Shown here in pieces: positions 44,205-52,902 of a DNA stretch of 64,000 bases. The stretch lies in NCBI RefSeq assembly GCF_001305965.1, contig NZ_JXQC01000002.1, positions 1 to 64,000 on the forward strand. Reading direction: 5' to 3'. The first letter of the stretch is position 1. The number at the start of each line of letters is the position of its first letter. The notes below the pieces were generated by a model. The model saw only the letters and a program-made list of their open reading frames with translations, searched no databases and was not told where the DNA came from. The stretch comes from Erythrobacter sp. SG61-1L. GTDB lineage: Bacteria; Pseudomonadota; Alphaproteobacteria; Sphingomonadales; Sphingomonadaceae. A program made the translations under genes and the position numbers.

Positions 44205-45407
44205 TCAGGCATGGCCTTCCTTCCTCAGTTTGGCCAAATGGCTTGGCCAGAGCCGCCGAATATCCAGCTCGATTTCGTTGCACACGCCATCGAGATACGT
44301 CAGGCAACGATCACGCACGTCCTTGCCGGTCATGGGCTTGTCGACTTCATAGACCGTCATCAGTCGCGCCGTGGCATTGTCGATTTCCGCCGAGTTTTTA
44401 AGCGGCGTCCGCAACATCGCATTGCCGTAGAGCTGGCGCATCAATTCGAGCAGGCCCTTTTGCATCGACTTGTTCTCGTCGACCTTCGACGCGACGAAGC
44501 GCAGAAATGCGAGATTGGGCGCAAGACCATGTTCCTTCAGATTCTCAATCGTTTCATCGAGCATCGCGAGAAATGCCGCAGTGGAGGAAAAATCCATCAC
44601 CGTTGGCGGCACCGGCACGACAAGCGCATTGGCAGCGCGCAGCACCGACAGCGAGATTGCGCCCAGCGCCGGAGGCGGATCGAGGACCACCACGTCATAA
44701 AGATCGCTGACCGACGCGATTCCTTGCGCGAGGCGATCGAGCAGAACCCCCTCCCCTCGCGCCATACGCGCAGCAATCTCATATTCGGACTGAAACAGAT
44801 GTAAATTCGCCGGGATCAGATCGAGTCCGTCGAAATGCGTCTTGAGGATCGCATATTCCAGCGTGTCGCGCTCGCCTTCGCGCAGGAAGGGATAGAGCGT
44901 TTGCGCTTCAGTCAAATCCAGATCGGGAACATAGCCGAACAGGGTCGTAACCGATGCCTGGCTATCGCAGTCGATCAGCAATACGCGATAGCCCTTGATC
45001 GCCAGATTTTGCGCCAGATGAACGCTGATCGTGGATTTCCCCACGCCGCCCTTGAAATTCTGAACGGCCAAAATCGCGCAAGGTTCGTCCGGTCGACGCC
45101 AGGGCCGCGTTCCGAACGTCCCGCGCATATCATTGAGCTGCGCGAGCGTATATCCGACGCGCCGGTTGTTCTTGCCGCGAGGCGGCGGCACCAAGCGGCC
45201 GTCATTCTCTGCATCGCGGATCGCCGCTGGCGTCCTTCCAACCAGCTCGGCGGCCTTGCCAATGGGAAAAGTCGGCTCGCGCCTCTCACCCGCGCGGGCC
45301 GATTGTGCGTCGCTCCGCAGCCGTTCAAGAACCGACGACGACCGGGCCGCCAGATCGGCAACGCTTAGTGTCTGTTCTTCGAGAACATTGTCGATTGCAG
45401 ATGCCAT
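44205..45407 (-). CDS. parA: ParA-type Walker ATPase with N-terminal HTH
   Basis: A 400-residue partition ATPase starting at the ATG at 45,407 with an AAGGGAG site. An N-terminal MerR-like HTH (FPIGKAAELVGRTPAAIRDAE) replaces the short N-terminus of chromosomal ParA, the type Ia arrangement that lets ParA repress its own operon. Walker A deviant motif is NFKGGVGKST (residues about 117-126), then VLLIDCDSQAS and VVVLDPPPALG. Downstream of repA. Confidence 0.95.
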   Translation of the reverse strand: MASAIDNVLEEQTLSVADLAARSSSVLERLRSDAQSARAGERREPTFPIGKAAELVGRTPAAIRDAENDGRLVPPPRGKNNRRVGYTLAQLNDMRGTFGTRPWRRPDEPCAILAVQNFKGGVGKSTISVHLAQNLAIKGYRVLLIDCDSQASVTTLFGYVPDLDLTEAQTLYPFLREGERDTLEYAILKTHFDGLDLIPANLHLFQSEYEIAARMARGEGVLLDRLAQGIASVSDLYDVVVLDPPPALGAISLSVLRAANALVVPVPPTVMDFSSTAAFLAMLDETIENLKEHGLAPNLAFLRFVASKVDENKSMQKGLLELMRQLYGNAMLRTPLKNSAEIDNATARLMTVYEVDKPMTGKDVRDRCLTYLDGVCNEIELDIRRLWPSHLAKLRKEGHA

Positions 45408-45570
45408 TGGCGCTCCCTTTGTGAAATCTAAAGGGACAATGGCCAACTTTCGCTTTTTGGTCAACAATGGGCTGATAATCGAAAGTGCGGCGTAGCCCCC
45501 GCCACTTTCGAAAGGTAACGCACAGCTAGGGGTGGTTTTGCCCCTCCTCCCTCACTCTGCCCTCTCCTAA

Positions 45571-45587
45571 CCTGTCGTCTTGGGGGC
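45571..45587 (-). repeat. Isolated inverted iteron downstream of repA
   Basis: CCTGTCGTCTTGGGGGC, the exact complement of the iteron in the repA promoter region at 46,937. Its opposite orientation and location between repA and parA suggest a handcuffing or silencer site. Confidence 0.6.
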
Positions 45588-45603
45588 ACATCCATCCCTT
45601 GCC

Positions 45604-45633
45604 GGTGCAAATTGCAGCCCTGCAATTTACACC
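45604..45633. repeat. Palindromic parS-like site 4
   Basis: Same AAATTGCAGCCCTGCAATTT core with variant outer bases (GGTGC and ACACC), in the repA-parA spacer. Confidence 0.7.
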
Positions 45634-45649
45634 CACCGGATGCCATGAA

Positions 45650-45679
45650 GGCACAAATTGCAGGGCTGCAATTTGTGCC
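45650..45679. repeat. Palindromic parS-like site 5
   Basis: Identical to site 1 over 30 bp, ending on the first base of the repA stop codon. Together with site 4 it flanks the promoter side of parA. Confidence 0.8.
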
Positions 45680-46860
45680 TAAGAGGGTCGCCCACGACGG
45701 GCGGAATACGACTCACACCAGCCTTTCCATGATTTTTCGAGCGCCCGTCCGCTAATGCGGTGTAGCCGCTCGCCCATATTGTCCCGATAAGCTGTCGCGA
45801 TCATGTCCACGTCCCAGCCACCACCGTAGGTCTTGCCAATGTCGTAGAACTCTTCGCTGCCGTATTTCAGGGAACCCGAAGGGAAGGAGGCGAATTTGGC
45901 GCGCGGCGTGCTGTCGGGCGCGGCGAGTTTTGCTGACAGTCCCGCGACCAGTTGCCCGATCGCATCCGGCGATACCAATTGATCGTCAGCGACCGTCATC
46001 GTTTCGACGGTCTTTTCGCGGCGCGCGACACGACCGCTCGAATGACGGGTCAGTTCGTCGACGGTTTCAATCTGTTCGGGCGGTGCCTTGGGCTTAAATC
46101 GAAATTCGATTTCGGAGACGGCGCGACTACGCTTCGTCTCGGTCCACTCCACGGTGAAATGCGCCAGTTGGTCAATCTCCGCCTGCGCGACTTTCAACAC
46201 CCGGCGACGGAGCTGAGCAAAGTCGGCATAGGCGTCCGGGTCGATACCCAAGGCAGCACGCAAACCGATTATATCGACTTTCCATACAGGTTGCCGCCGA
46301 TGCAGGCGAAGCGCCCCTTCCTCATAGAGCTTGAGCGAATAGGCGGATCGGAACCCAAGCACGGCCTGACGGTGCATGACCGCATAGGTTTCCGATTCCT
46401 GGATCAGCTTGCGCGCATCGGGCGTGAACTCCCATTCAATCCATCCCGTTTCCTCGCTCTCTTCGCTTTCCTCCCAGGATCGCAAAATAAGGCTGAAACG
46501 CTTGGTCGCGCGCTTTCCGCGCCAGGACGTATCATTTTCGGCAAACAGCGTGCCGTGCAATTCCATAAGCAAGTCGAGTATTCGTTCATTGCTCTTGTGA
46601 CCGCGCCGAATATCGGACTTCCGCAGCCGGTGCCGCATATCGCGCCACGCATCGCCGCCAGCGGAAAGAACCATCAGTGCGAACAGGCGTGAGGCCGCAA
46701 GGCTTAGCGATTGACCTTTGACGAAGCGGACTTCAACGAGCTTTCCGGGCTTAGCAAATTCTTCGCCGCCCTTGCGCTGGAGCGTGGCCGCCACCTTCAT
46801 CGAGCGAGGGGAGACTAATTCCTCTGCTTCGGTTATATCTATCGCTTGCGATTTCCCCAT
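45679..46860 (-). CDS. repA: Rep_3-type replication initiator
   Basis: A 393-residue initiator with two winged-helix domains (Rep_3/RepB family). Conserved parts include LSLAASRLFALMVLSAGGDAW (WH1), RFSLILRSWEE, SAYSLKLYEEGALRLHR and LRRRVLKVAQAEIDQLAHF (WH2). The ATG at 46,860 with a GAGGTGA site is preferred to the ATG seven codons upstream. It binds the iterons upstream and controls copy number. The acidic/Lys C-terminus may mediate handcuffing. Confidence 0.9.
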   Translation of the reverse strand: MGKSQAIDITEAEELVSPRSMKVAATLQRKGGEEFAKPGKLVEVRFVKGQSLSLAASRLFALMVLSAGGDAWRDMRHRLRKSDIRRGHKSNERILDLLMELHGTLFAENDTSWRGKRATKRFSLILRSWEESEESEETGWIEWEFTPDARKLIQESETYAVMHRQAVLGFRSAYSLKLYEEGALRLHRRQPVWKVDIIGLRAALGIDPDAYADFAQLRRRVLKVAQAEIDQLAHFTVEWTETKRSRAVSEIEFRFKPKAPPEQIETVDELTRHSSGRVARREKTVETMTVADDQLVSPDAIGQLVAGLSAKLAAPDSTPRAKFASFPSGSLKYGSEEFYDIGKTYGGGWDVDMIATAYRDNMGERLHRISGRALEKSWKGWCESYSARRGRPS

Positions 46861-46936
46861 CGCTATCACCTCGCCCTTCATGGGTTGCCTGACCTGTCGC
46901 CGTTCGTCAAGTCAGGACAGGATAACGGAAAGGACA

Positions 46937-46953
46937 GCCCCCAAGACGACAGG
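46937..46953 (+). repeat. Iteron in the repA promoter region
   Basis: GCCCCCAAGACGACAGG, 56 bp upstream of the repA open frame; likely the autoregulatory Rep binding site. Confidence 0.7.
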
Positions 46954-47080
46954 TTTGAATCTTTGCGCCATCCCCGGAAAAGCCAAGGAGTCATCACGAG
47001 TCGCGCGTTATCGGTCGCGGACCTCGATAAGCGCCACAAAGGGCGAGGGGAGGGACCAATTATCACCGATTTCGCGAATC

Positions 47081-47182
47081 GCCCCCAAGGCGTCAGGCTC
47101 CCCCCGATCGGACAGGTTACGGCCCCCAAACCGACAGGGTTTAGCCCCCAAGGCGTCAGGCTAATGCCCCCAGGACGACAGG
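47081..47182 (+). repeat. Iteron array (probable oriV)
   Basis: Direct repeats of GCCCCCAA-like units ending in CAGG, starting at 47,081, 47,100 (degenerate), 47,122, 47,144 and 47,166; the last four are 22 bp apart, two turns of the helix, so Rep monomers would stack on one face. An A/T-richer stretch follows at about 47,185-47,250 and could be the melting region. No clear DnaA box was recognised. Confidence 0.75.
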
Positions 47183-47256
47183 ATTGACCTTCATTTATCG
47201 CGCTAATCCAGATACTTGCCTCCCCCTGAATCATGAATCTTAGAATCTGGAATCAC

Positions 47257-47283
47257 CCCGCCGCATTCGCGACGGGCGTTTTT
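47257..47283 (+). terminator. Possible intrinsic terminator in the oriV region
   Basis: An imperfect stem (CCCGcCG with CGaCGGG) followed by five T. Weak, with no clear upstream plus-strand gene. The remaining 190 bp up to the promoter at 47,473 shows nothing else. Confidence 0.35.
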
Positions 47284-47472
47284 CATAATGATTCGATTGA
47301 AAAGGTGATCCACGCAGTGTTGCGCCAAAGGACCGCGACCGCTGCTCAATAAGACCGATCGCACCGCGCTCACCCGTTACGCACCTGATCTTGCCGCACG
47401 GTCGCAACCGGCAGCTTCGCCGCCGGAGGGCTTGGCAGGGAGGTAAAAGGGCAGGGCAAATGGAATAATCAT

Positions 47473-47504
47473 TGTCGGATTTGTATTATACGCTATTTCC
47501 GACA
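47473..47504. promoter_or_regulatory. 32-bp operator, copy 1, before primase-like gene
   Basis: Inverted arms TGTCGGA and TCCGACA with 18 bp between; the centre contains a -10-like TATTATA. Ends 1 bp before the ATG, so a repressor here would shut the gene off. A 32-bp element of the same design lies at 56,022. Confidence 0.65.
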
Positions 47505-47505
47505 C

Positions 47506-48354
47506 ATGACAATCACGACCACGGCAGCGGCGAAAGAGGCTGTGCGGCGGCTGAATGGCACCTGGCACGGCAGTTATGGGAAGGCACTCTGCCCGGCCCA
47601 TAACGACAAGCGCCCATCGCTTTCGATCACACCGGGCCGAGACGCCGTGCTGTTCCATTGCTTCGCCGGGTGCAGCCAGGCCGCGATCATGGAGGCGTTG
47701 TCAAAGAAGGGTGGCTATATCCGTCCCACCGAACGCGATCCCAACCCGCCGCAACGGCGCGACCTCGCACCGCTCGCCCGCGACCTTTGGAGCAAGGCTT
47801 TGCCGCTCCCCGGAACGCCCGCCCAACTCTATCTCGAAAGCCGCCGTCTCGGTCATTCGACCATCGGCCGCTATGATCCCGCCGCGCTTACCTATGAAGG
47901 CGGCGAGCGCCTTCGCCTTCCAGCCCTCTTCCTGCCCATCATCGAGCGGCGCGAAATCGTCGCCCTGGCCCGCGTGTTCGTCGACCGCGATGGCAACAAG
48001 CATCCGTTGCTCGAAGATGCAAAGCGCACTCTTGGAGATCCGCGCGGCGGCGCTGTCCGTATCGGTCAACTGGACGGCGATCACCTCAATCTGGCTGAAG
48101 GTTTCGAGGAAGCCGAATCCGTAATAGCCCTGTTTGGCCTTGCGGGCTGCTGGTCCGTGAATGGGGCAGAGCTATATGCGCGGGTCCATATCCCCGACCA
48201 TATCCGTTCGATCACCATCTATTCGCAGCACGGCGCAGCCGCCGCCAATGGCGTGGCCAAGGCCAGACCGCATCTTGGCGCTCGCGGCCGAACGATCGCG
48301 GTCGAGCTGCCACCCCCCGGTGGCGACTGGAACGACGCATGGCGGGCCGCGTGA
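47506..48354 (+). CDS. Toprim-domain primase-like protein
   Basis: A 282-residue protein with an N-terminal CHC2-type zinc finger (LCPAHNDKRPSLSI ... LFHCFAGCS) and a C-terminal Toprim-like domain (LNLAEGFEEAESVIALFGLAG, then GDWNDAW). The central Toprim acidic loop reads ITIYSQHGAAAAN, where functional primases have Asp-x-Asp, so metal-dependent priming activity may be lost. Seen in sphingomonad-type plasmids near rep; the role could be in conjugal priming or ssDNA binding. Confidence 0.72.
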   Translation: MTITTTAAAKEAVRRLNGTWHGSYGKALCPAHNDKRPSLSITPGRDAVLFHCFAGCSQAAIMEALSKKGGYIRPTERDPNPPQRRDLAPLARDLWSKALPLPGTPAQLYLESRRLGHSTIGRYDPAALTYEGGERLRLPALFLPIIERREIVALARVFVDRDGNKHPLLEDAKRTLGDPRGGAVRIGQLDGDHLNLAEGFEEAESVIALFGLAGCWSVNGAELYARVHIPDHIRSITIYSQHGAAAANGVAKARPHLGARGRTIAVELPPPGGDWNDAWRAA

Positions 48355-49121
48355 TCGGCCGCATCCCGATCTTCTTTTCAGGCGGGATCATTCTCGCTGC
48401 CCTGTTTTCCAAAGCTCACCCCGATTTGATCGCCAATCCGCTGCAAAGCGCGCGCGGGGCGTGCGATCAGTTCGTTGACCAGGCGCTTTGCCAAGTCGCC
48501 GGCACCATCGACGCATTGCGGCATGATCGCCCGCCCGTTCCCGGCGTTTCAACCTTCCTCCCCGAACGGATCGAAACCCCCGGTGCCGTCGACCCGGCCA
48601 TAACCCAGCACGATATAGCTTCGACCGTCTGCGATCCCGGTTATCTGTCCGCGCGCACGCCCAAGCCGTCATGGACGGCCGCGGCGCGGCGCCGCCTCGC
48701 CAGCGCACGGCTCCCCGACGAAAGCGCGGAGAATTATGCGCTGGATCAGCTCGTCCCGATCTCCCTTGGCGGCGCTGCGTCCGACGCGCGCAATCTGTGG
48801 CTCCAATCATGGACCGGGCCGTGGAACGCGAGCCGCAAAGACGCGCTCGAAACCGTGCTGCATCGTATGGTGTGCAACGGGGAACTTACCCTGGACTCAG
48901 CGCAGCACGCGATCGCGAGCGACTGGATCGAGACTTACCGCCGTGTCGTGACACCGCAAAATCTCGCGCGTCATCAATTGCCGCAGCGGTGGGCCTTGAA
49001 GAACGGCGATCAGATCGGGCCGTCGATCCAGACCGGAAACGACCAAGGGCCGGTCATTCTGCAAACGAATATCGAGCGGGGAGGGGGAGCCTATGAGGTT
49101 CCCGCCATTCCGGTCGAATGA
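48339..49121 (+). CDS. HNH-nuclease-like protein with degenerate motif
   Basis: A 260-residue protein. N-terminal hydrophobic segment (RIPIFFSGGIILAALF) suggests membrane attachment or export. The centre has NYALDQLVPISLGGAASDARN and then LWLQSWTGPWNASRKD, the pattern of the HNH family in which Asp-His-hydrophobic-Pro precedes LGG; here Gln replaces the His. The start overlaps the previous gene by 16 bp; a GTG at 48,351 giving a GTGA overlap is equally possible. Nuclease activity is doubtful. Confidence 0.6.
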   Translation: MAGRVIGRIPIFFSGGIILAALFSKAHPDLIANPLQSARGACDQFVDQALCQVAGTIDALRHDRPPVPGVSTFLPERIETPGAVDPAITQHDIASTVCDPGYLSARTPKPSWTAAARRRLASARLPDESAENYALDQLVPISLGGAASDARNLWLQSWTGPWNASRKDALETVLHRMVCNGELTLDSAQHAIASDWIETYRRVVTPQNLARHQLPQRWALKNGDQIGPSIQTGNDQGPVILQTNIERGGGAYEVPAIPVE

Positions 49122-49151
49122 CGATTTCACTGAAGGAAGGGAGTTGAAGCC

Positions 49152-49496
49152 ATGTCGCGTGACACAGCAGAGTTTCATATCATCGGGAATATCGGCAGCA
49201 TCCGACCGCGTGAGAAGGTCACATATGTCCGGGTCGCCGTAAAATACTCCCGCAAGGAAGGCGATGAATGGACGGAGCATACCCGCTGGAACAGCGTGAC
49301 TTGCTTCGGCAAAGTGGCTGAGAAGGCGCAGAAGGCTGGCGTTGGCGACCTGGTTCGTATTACCGGAGTCCCTGAAGAAACCGCCTACGAGCGTGGCGGC
49401 GAAACCATTTACGGCACCGACCTGATCGCCAAACATTTCTATATACACAATCGCGCTGGAAACGGTGGCGACGACGCCAGCCCCGATGCCGATTGA
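49152..49496 (+). CDS. ssb: Single-stranded DNA-binding protein
   Basis: A 114-residue OB-fold SSB: AEFHIIGNIGSIRPREKVTY, WNSVTCFGKVAEKAQKAGVGD and YGTDLIAKHFYI are family landmarks. The tail is short and acidic (DDASPDAD) but lacks the DIPF-type ending, so partner binding may differ. Start after a GGAAGGGAG site. Typical leading-region gene that protects incoming single strands. Confidence 0.9.
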   Translation: MSRDTAEFHIIGNIGSIRPREKVTYVRVAVKYSRKEGDEWTEHTRWNSVTCFGKVAEKAQKAGVGDLVRITGVPEETAYERGGETIYGTDLIAKHFYIHNRAGNGGDDASPDAD

Positions 49497-49519
49497 GAAG
49501 GGGAGGGCGGGGCGGCCGA

Positions 49520-49536
49520 ACCCGCATTATGCGGGT
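49520..49536 (+). promoter_or_regulatory. Hairpin downstream of ssb
   Basis: ACCCGCAT-T-ATGCGGGT, an 8-bp stem with no T-run, 24 bp after the ssb stop. The rest of the 200 bp up to the long leader at 49,735 is GC-rich with no gene recognised. Confidence 0.35.
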
Positions 49537-49734
49537 GACGATCCTCGCATGAAATTGTCGCAGGATCCGCGTGCGCGGATTTTGCGGCGTCTCTTTTCAT
49601 CACCCCGCCAGCAACCGGCATGGTGATGGGGCGGCGCAGCGCGTGAGCATCCCCCCGCTCGCGCGCGCGCCGTCATAGATCGACGGCCGACGAGCGGCCG
49701 ACTTTTCCCGTTTCTCGTCTTTGTTTCTGATTCT

Positions 49735-49968
49735 GGGGCCTGTTCCTGCCCCCTGTCGCAAGGGCTGGACCGTCGCGGCCGCAGGCGGCCGCGCTTGGCG
49801 GGCACGGCGGTATCCCCGCCTTCCGCGCCGTCGGCTTGTGCAGGCGGGTGATTCCCCTCCGCCGTCCCCGGCCCTCAATTGCGCCATTCCCCGACCCGGC
49901 TCGCCACTCAGGCAGAAGCCGATGGACGCCATCGCCTTCGGCTCCATTTTAGGAAGGGAAACAAGCAT
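49735..49968 (+). repeat. Long repeated leader L1 (family L)
   Basis: 234 bp that recurs at 59,136-59,365, there also ending at a start codon. Begins GGGGCCTGTTCCTGCC. Contains a hairpin GCGGCCGC-AG-GCGGCCGC (49,775-49,792), a second dyad GATGG-ACG-CCATC close to the end and an AGGAAGGG ribosome site. It has no reading frame shared by both copies that looks like a gene. Sits directly before the ArdC gene. Confidence 0.8.
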
Positions 49969-50907
49969 ATGGCACGGAAATCAACCCGCAGCGCGCAAGC
50001 CAACCGCATCGACGTTTACGAAGAGGTCACAGCCAGCATTATCGCACTGTTGGAGGCAGGCACCCGCCCATGGTCGCCATCATGGGCATCGGGCGCTGCA
50101 ACGCTTCCTTTGCGCCACGAAGGAACGGCCTACCAAGGAATCAATATCCTCTTGCTTTGGTCCGCAGCGATGACGCGCGGCTATTCCAATCCCTATTGGA
50201 TGACCTACCGGCAAGCGGATGAGCTAGGCGGTCAGGTCCGCAAGGGCGAGAAGGGCAATCTTGTCGTTCACGCTGGAACCTTCACCCCAAAGGACGGCGA
50301 GACGGGCGAACCTGTCACGAACAGCGACGGCGAGGAAGCGAGCCGCCGCTATCTGAAACGCTATGTTGTGTTCAATGTCGAGCAGATCGACGGCCTGGAC
50401 ATGGCGAAATATCCGGTCCCGGTTGTCGAGATCAAGAACCGCGACCAGCGCGACCCCGATCTTGATGCGGCTTTTGCCCGCTATCCCGTCACCTATCGGG
50501 AAGGGGGCGGCAGCGCCTTCTATGACGACCGCGCCGACTGTATCCAAATGCCCGCTTTCGCTGATTTCGTGAGCGGCAACGCCTTCTATGCGACCCTTGC
50601 CCATGAGGGAATCCATAGCACCGGGCATCCCGACCGCTTGGACCGCGATAGCCTTCGCAAATATGCTGACAGCAAGGAAATCCGGGCTTTCGAGGAATTG
50701 ATTGCCGAGATTGGCGCAGCGATGCTTTGCGCGCAGCTAGGCATGGAACCGACCGAGCGCGAGGATCACGCCGCCTATATTGCCGATTGGCTCAAGGCCC
50801 TTCGCAATGACAAGCGCGCCATCTTCCGCGCGGCCACCGCCGCGCAGACCGCGAGCGAATTGATCCTCTCTCACATGGCCAACCAGCCCGCGAGGCAGGC
50901 CGCTTGA
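49969..50907 (+). CDS. ArdC-type antirestriction zincin
   Basis: A 312-residue protein: N-terminal ssDNA-binding domain (DVYEEVTASIIALLEAGTRP, GTAYQGINILLLWSA, GEKGNLVVHAGTF) and a C-terminal zincin-like metallopeptidase domain with HEGIH at 212-216 and a downstream Glu in FEELIAEIGAAM. ArdC proteins protect entering single-stranded plasmid DNA from restriction. Expressed from a long repeated leader. Confidence 0.9.
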   Translation: MARKSTRSAQANRIDVYEEVTASIIALLEAGTRPWSPSWASGAATLPLRHEGTAYQGINILLLWSAAMTRGYSNPYWMTYRQADELGGQVRKGEKGNLVVHAGTFTPKDGETGEPVTNSDGEEASRRYLKRYVVFNVEQIDGLDMAKYPVPVVEIKNRDQRDPDLDAAFARYPVTYREGGGSAFYDDRADCIQMPAFADFVSGNAFYATLAHEGIHSTGHPDRLDRDSLRKYADSKEIRAFEELIAEIGAAMLCAQLGMEPTEREDHAAYIADWLKALRNDKRAIFRAATAAQTASELILSHMANQPARQAA

Positions 50908-50960
50908 CCGATCAGGGGGCGGCCGCGCGCTGCCCCGCCATTTCCCGAAAGGATCGCGCC

Positions 50961-51188
50961 ATGACCCCGAACAACGAGCCGCGCTTGCAGACCGGATATG
51001 ACTATCTGGCAGCGAGCCTCACCAGCGGTCCCGACGCACATCAATATCGCGCGCTATTGCGCGCCTATCTTGACCATTACGACATGGGCACGACAGGCGA
51101 CGACACCACCGCCGACAGGATCGAGCGGCTTTCTGCTTTCCTTCGCCTGTTGGCCGCTGCCGCCATCGCGGAAAGGGCGGCGACATGA
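50961..51188 (+). CDS. Hypothetical small protein
   Basis: A 75-residue protein, start at the ATG at 50,961 after a GAAAGGA site. LQTGYDYLAASLTSG, a DHYDMG segment and a helical end (IERLSAFLRLLAAAAIAERA) are the features seen. Unknown family. Overlaps the next gene by 4 bp. Confidence 0.6.
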   Translation: MTPNNEPRLQTGYDYLAASLTSGPDAHQYRALLRAYLDHYDMGTTGDDTTADRIERLSAFLRLLAAAAIAERAAT

Positions 51189-51784
51189 GCAGCGACACAG
51201 ACGAACGCGCCCCAGCGGTGACAGGTTACAACCCGGAAATCGCCACCGTGTCGGCGGCGGAATTTGCCGAGCTTATGGCGCTGGCGCGTGAGCAACCGCG
51301 CCTAACGCCCGATGGGCAATGGCGTCACGATTATCACGCCGCCATGATCGCCAAGCGGACCATAGGCGTGCAGCCGGACCTATTCGGCGCGAAGCCGATC
51401 ATCCACATGCACCGGACGAGGCCGGGGCCGGTAATCGACTGGCAACCGGAGCCTGTTGACGAGAAGCTGGCCCGGATCGCGCGCGACCCCAATGCGGCTT
51501 TCGGCATCGGCCGCCCCGCGCTCAGCGATGAGGAAAAGGCGGCGATGCTCCGGTCCGCCGCGAACTGGCTGCGCCTTGGCCAGCGCGTTCGCCTCACTGG
51601 ATCGACAGGTTCGATAGACGGCCAATTCGAGCGCAGAGTCGGCCGCGTCGGCGTGGTCTGGCGCATATCCAGAGTCCTTACCGATCATGTTCATATCTAT
51701 CTCGATCCGGTGGGGGCCGAGCGATCCGAGAAAATCGTTTTCGTCGAGCTGCGCGACGTGGAGCCGATTGAGGATCAGCTATGA
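51185..51784 (+). CDS. Hypothetical plasmid protein
   Basis: A 199-residue soluble protein, unrecognised. It contains a helical N-terminus (ATVSAAEFAELMALAREQ), LFGAKPIIHMHRTRPGP, SDEEKAAMLRSAANWLRLGQ and a beta-rich end with VHIYLDPVGAERSEK. ATGA overlaps on both sides place it inside a tightly packed run after ardC. Confidence 0.6.
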   Translation: MSSDTDERAPAVTGYNPEIATVSAAEFAELMALAREQPRLTPDGQWRHDYHAAMIAKRTIGVQPDLFGAKPIIHMHRTRPGPVIDWQPEPVDEKLARIARDPNAAFGIGRPALSDEEKAAMLRSAANWLRLGQRVRLTGSTGSIDGQFERRVGRVGVVWRISRVLTDHVHIYLDPVGAERSEKIVFVELRDVEPIEDQL

Positions 51785-52206
51785 GCGCACCGCACCGCAC
51801 CGGAATAGGCGATAATGGCGGGCTGCCGCTGGACGATCCAGCGCGGCCGTCCCCGGCCCATGCGCCACGGCCCTATGATGCTGCCTGTAGCCGCTGCCTC
51901 CATTGGGAGCCGCCCACCGAGCGCGAGGAATCCGACTATCGCGCGTGGAAGGGCGGCTATGGCCGCCGCGTCAAGGAGCCGAGCGGTTATTGCCATCGCA
52001 TCCGCCACCGTCCCGGTGGCCCCATCGCCAGCGGCGGAACGATGGGCCGCAGCTTTTGCCACAATTTCGAGCGCAAGCCCGATCCCGAACCCGAATGGGG
52101 CAGGGGCCGCGCTTTCGTCACCATCTGGCAGGACGACAAGATCGCGTGGCAGGGCAGGGAAGGGGAGGAACCCGCCGAGTTTCGGCAAGGGGAACTGGAC
52201 CTGTGA
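51781..52206 (+). CDS. Hypothetical Cys-containing protein
   Basis: A 141-residue protein with Cys residues in AACSRCLHW, SGYCHRI and RSFCHNF, a spacing suited to zinc or iron-sulfur binding. Short acidic C-terminus. Coupled to the preceding gene by ATGA. Unknown function. Confidence 0.6.
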   Translation: MSAPHRTGIGDNGGLPLDDPARPSPAHAPRPYDAACSRCLHWEPPTEREESDYRAWKGGYGRRVKEPSGYCHRIRHRPGGPIASGGTMGRSFCHNFERKPDPEPEWGRGRAFVTIWQDDKIAWQGREGEEPAEFRQGELDL

Positions 52207-52221
52207 AGCGCCGACCCCGCC

Positions 52222-52473
52222 TTATTCGGACACGTCGCCCGAAATGTCGGGAGGCATCAGCAAAAGATAGGCATGGATACTCAGCCCCTTCGCAATGCGC
52301 TCGATATTATCAATCGAGACATTGCGTTCGCCGCGCTCAATTCCGCCGAAATAGGTTCGGTCCATTTCTATGTCATAGGCAAAATTTTGCTGACTGATAC
52401 CCAGCGCCTTCCGGTGGCGGCGGATATTCGCAGCTACGATCTCGCGTAGGCAACCAGGATGGGTGCGTTTCAC
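52222..52473 (-). CDS. Xre-family HTH regulator
   Basis: An 83-residue Cro/CI-type DNA-binding protein: [19 protein letters not shown], then [23 protein letters not shown] start; a better ATG is not found upstream. Divergent from another Xre-type gene at 52,553, which suggests a regulatory pair. Confidence 0.78.
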   Translation of the reverse strand: MKRTHPGCLREIVAANIRRHRKALGISQQNFAYDIEMDRTYFGGIERGERNVSIDNIERIAKGLSIHAYLLLMPPDISGDVSE

Positions 52474-52552
52474 CCTTCATGGTTCACCCGCAAGATGGTT
52501 ATAAGGCGACGGGTTTTAAGCATCAATTCTCTTGCTGATTCGTAACTGGAAA

Positions 52553-52849
52553 ATGACGCTAACTAGGGGCGCGGGCGTGAATAGTCAGGAGCAAGCGAAC
52601 GAGGCGGCCGAAAAGCGCGGTATCATTCATGCCGCAGCATCGCAGCACGCCATGCTTCTCGGTCGAAATTGCCGGGAGCGCCGCAAGATTCTCCATATGT
52701 CGCAGGCTGAGCTAGGCGAGCGATCCGGCGTTGCCGCATCGCACCTGTCGAACATCGAGAAAGGCCGCAGCAATCCGACATTGGAGGTCATGGAGGCGAT
52801 CGCGAAGGCGCTGAATTGCAGCGTTGTCGATCTTCTAGGCGATGGATGA
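52553..52849 (+). CDS. Xre-family HTH regulator
   Basis: A 98-residue Cro/CI-type protein: NCRERRKILHMSQAELGERS, then SHLSNIEKGRSNPTLEVMEA and a short DLLGDG end. The ATG at 52,553 is preferred over a TTG seven codons upstream. Confidence 0.75.
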   Translation: MTLTRGAGVNSQEQANEAAEKRGIIHAAASQHAMLLGRNCRERRKILHMSQAELGERSGVAASHLSNIEKGRSNPTLEVMEAIAKALNCSVVDLLGDG

Positions 52850-52902
52850 CCACACAAGGGCAGATTCCGGTAGAACCTAAAAGCCGCCGAGCGCCCCGCG
52901 CG

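Noticed and set aside
43012-45679. Palindromes considered as a CRISPR array
   Set aside because: Spacing is irregular (tens to over a thousand bp), genes lie between, and no cas genes are present.
49600-49968. Minus-strand open frames through leader L1 and its counterpart at 58,856-59,305
   Set aside because: Not conserved at their ends between L1 and L2 and rich in Arg/Pro/Gly; treated as leader sequence.
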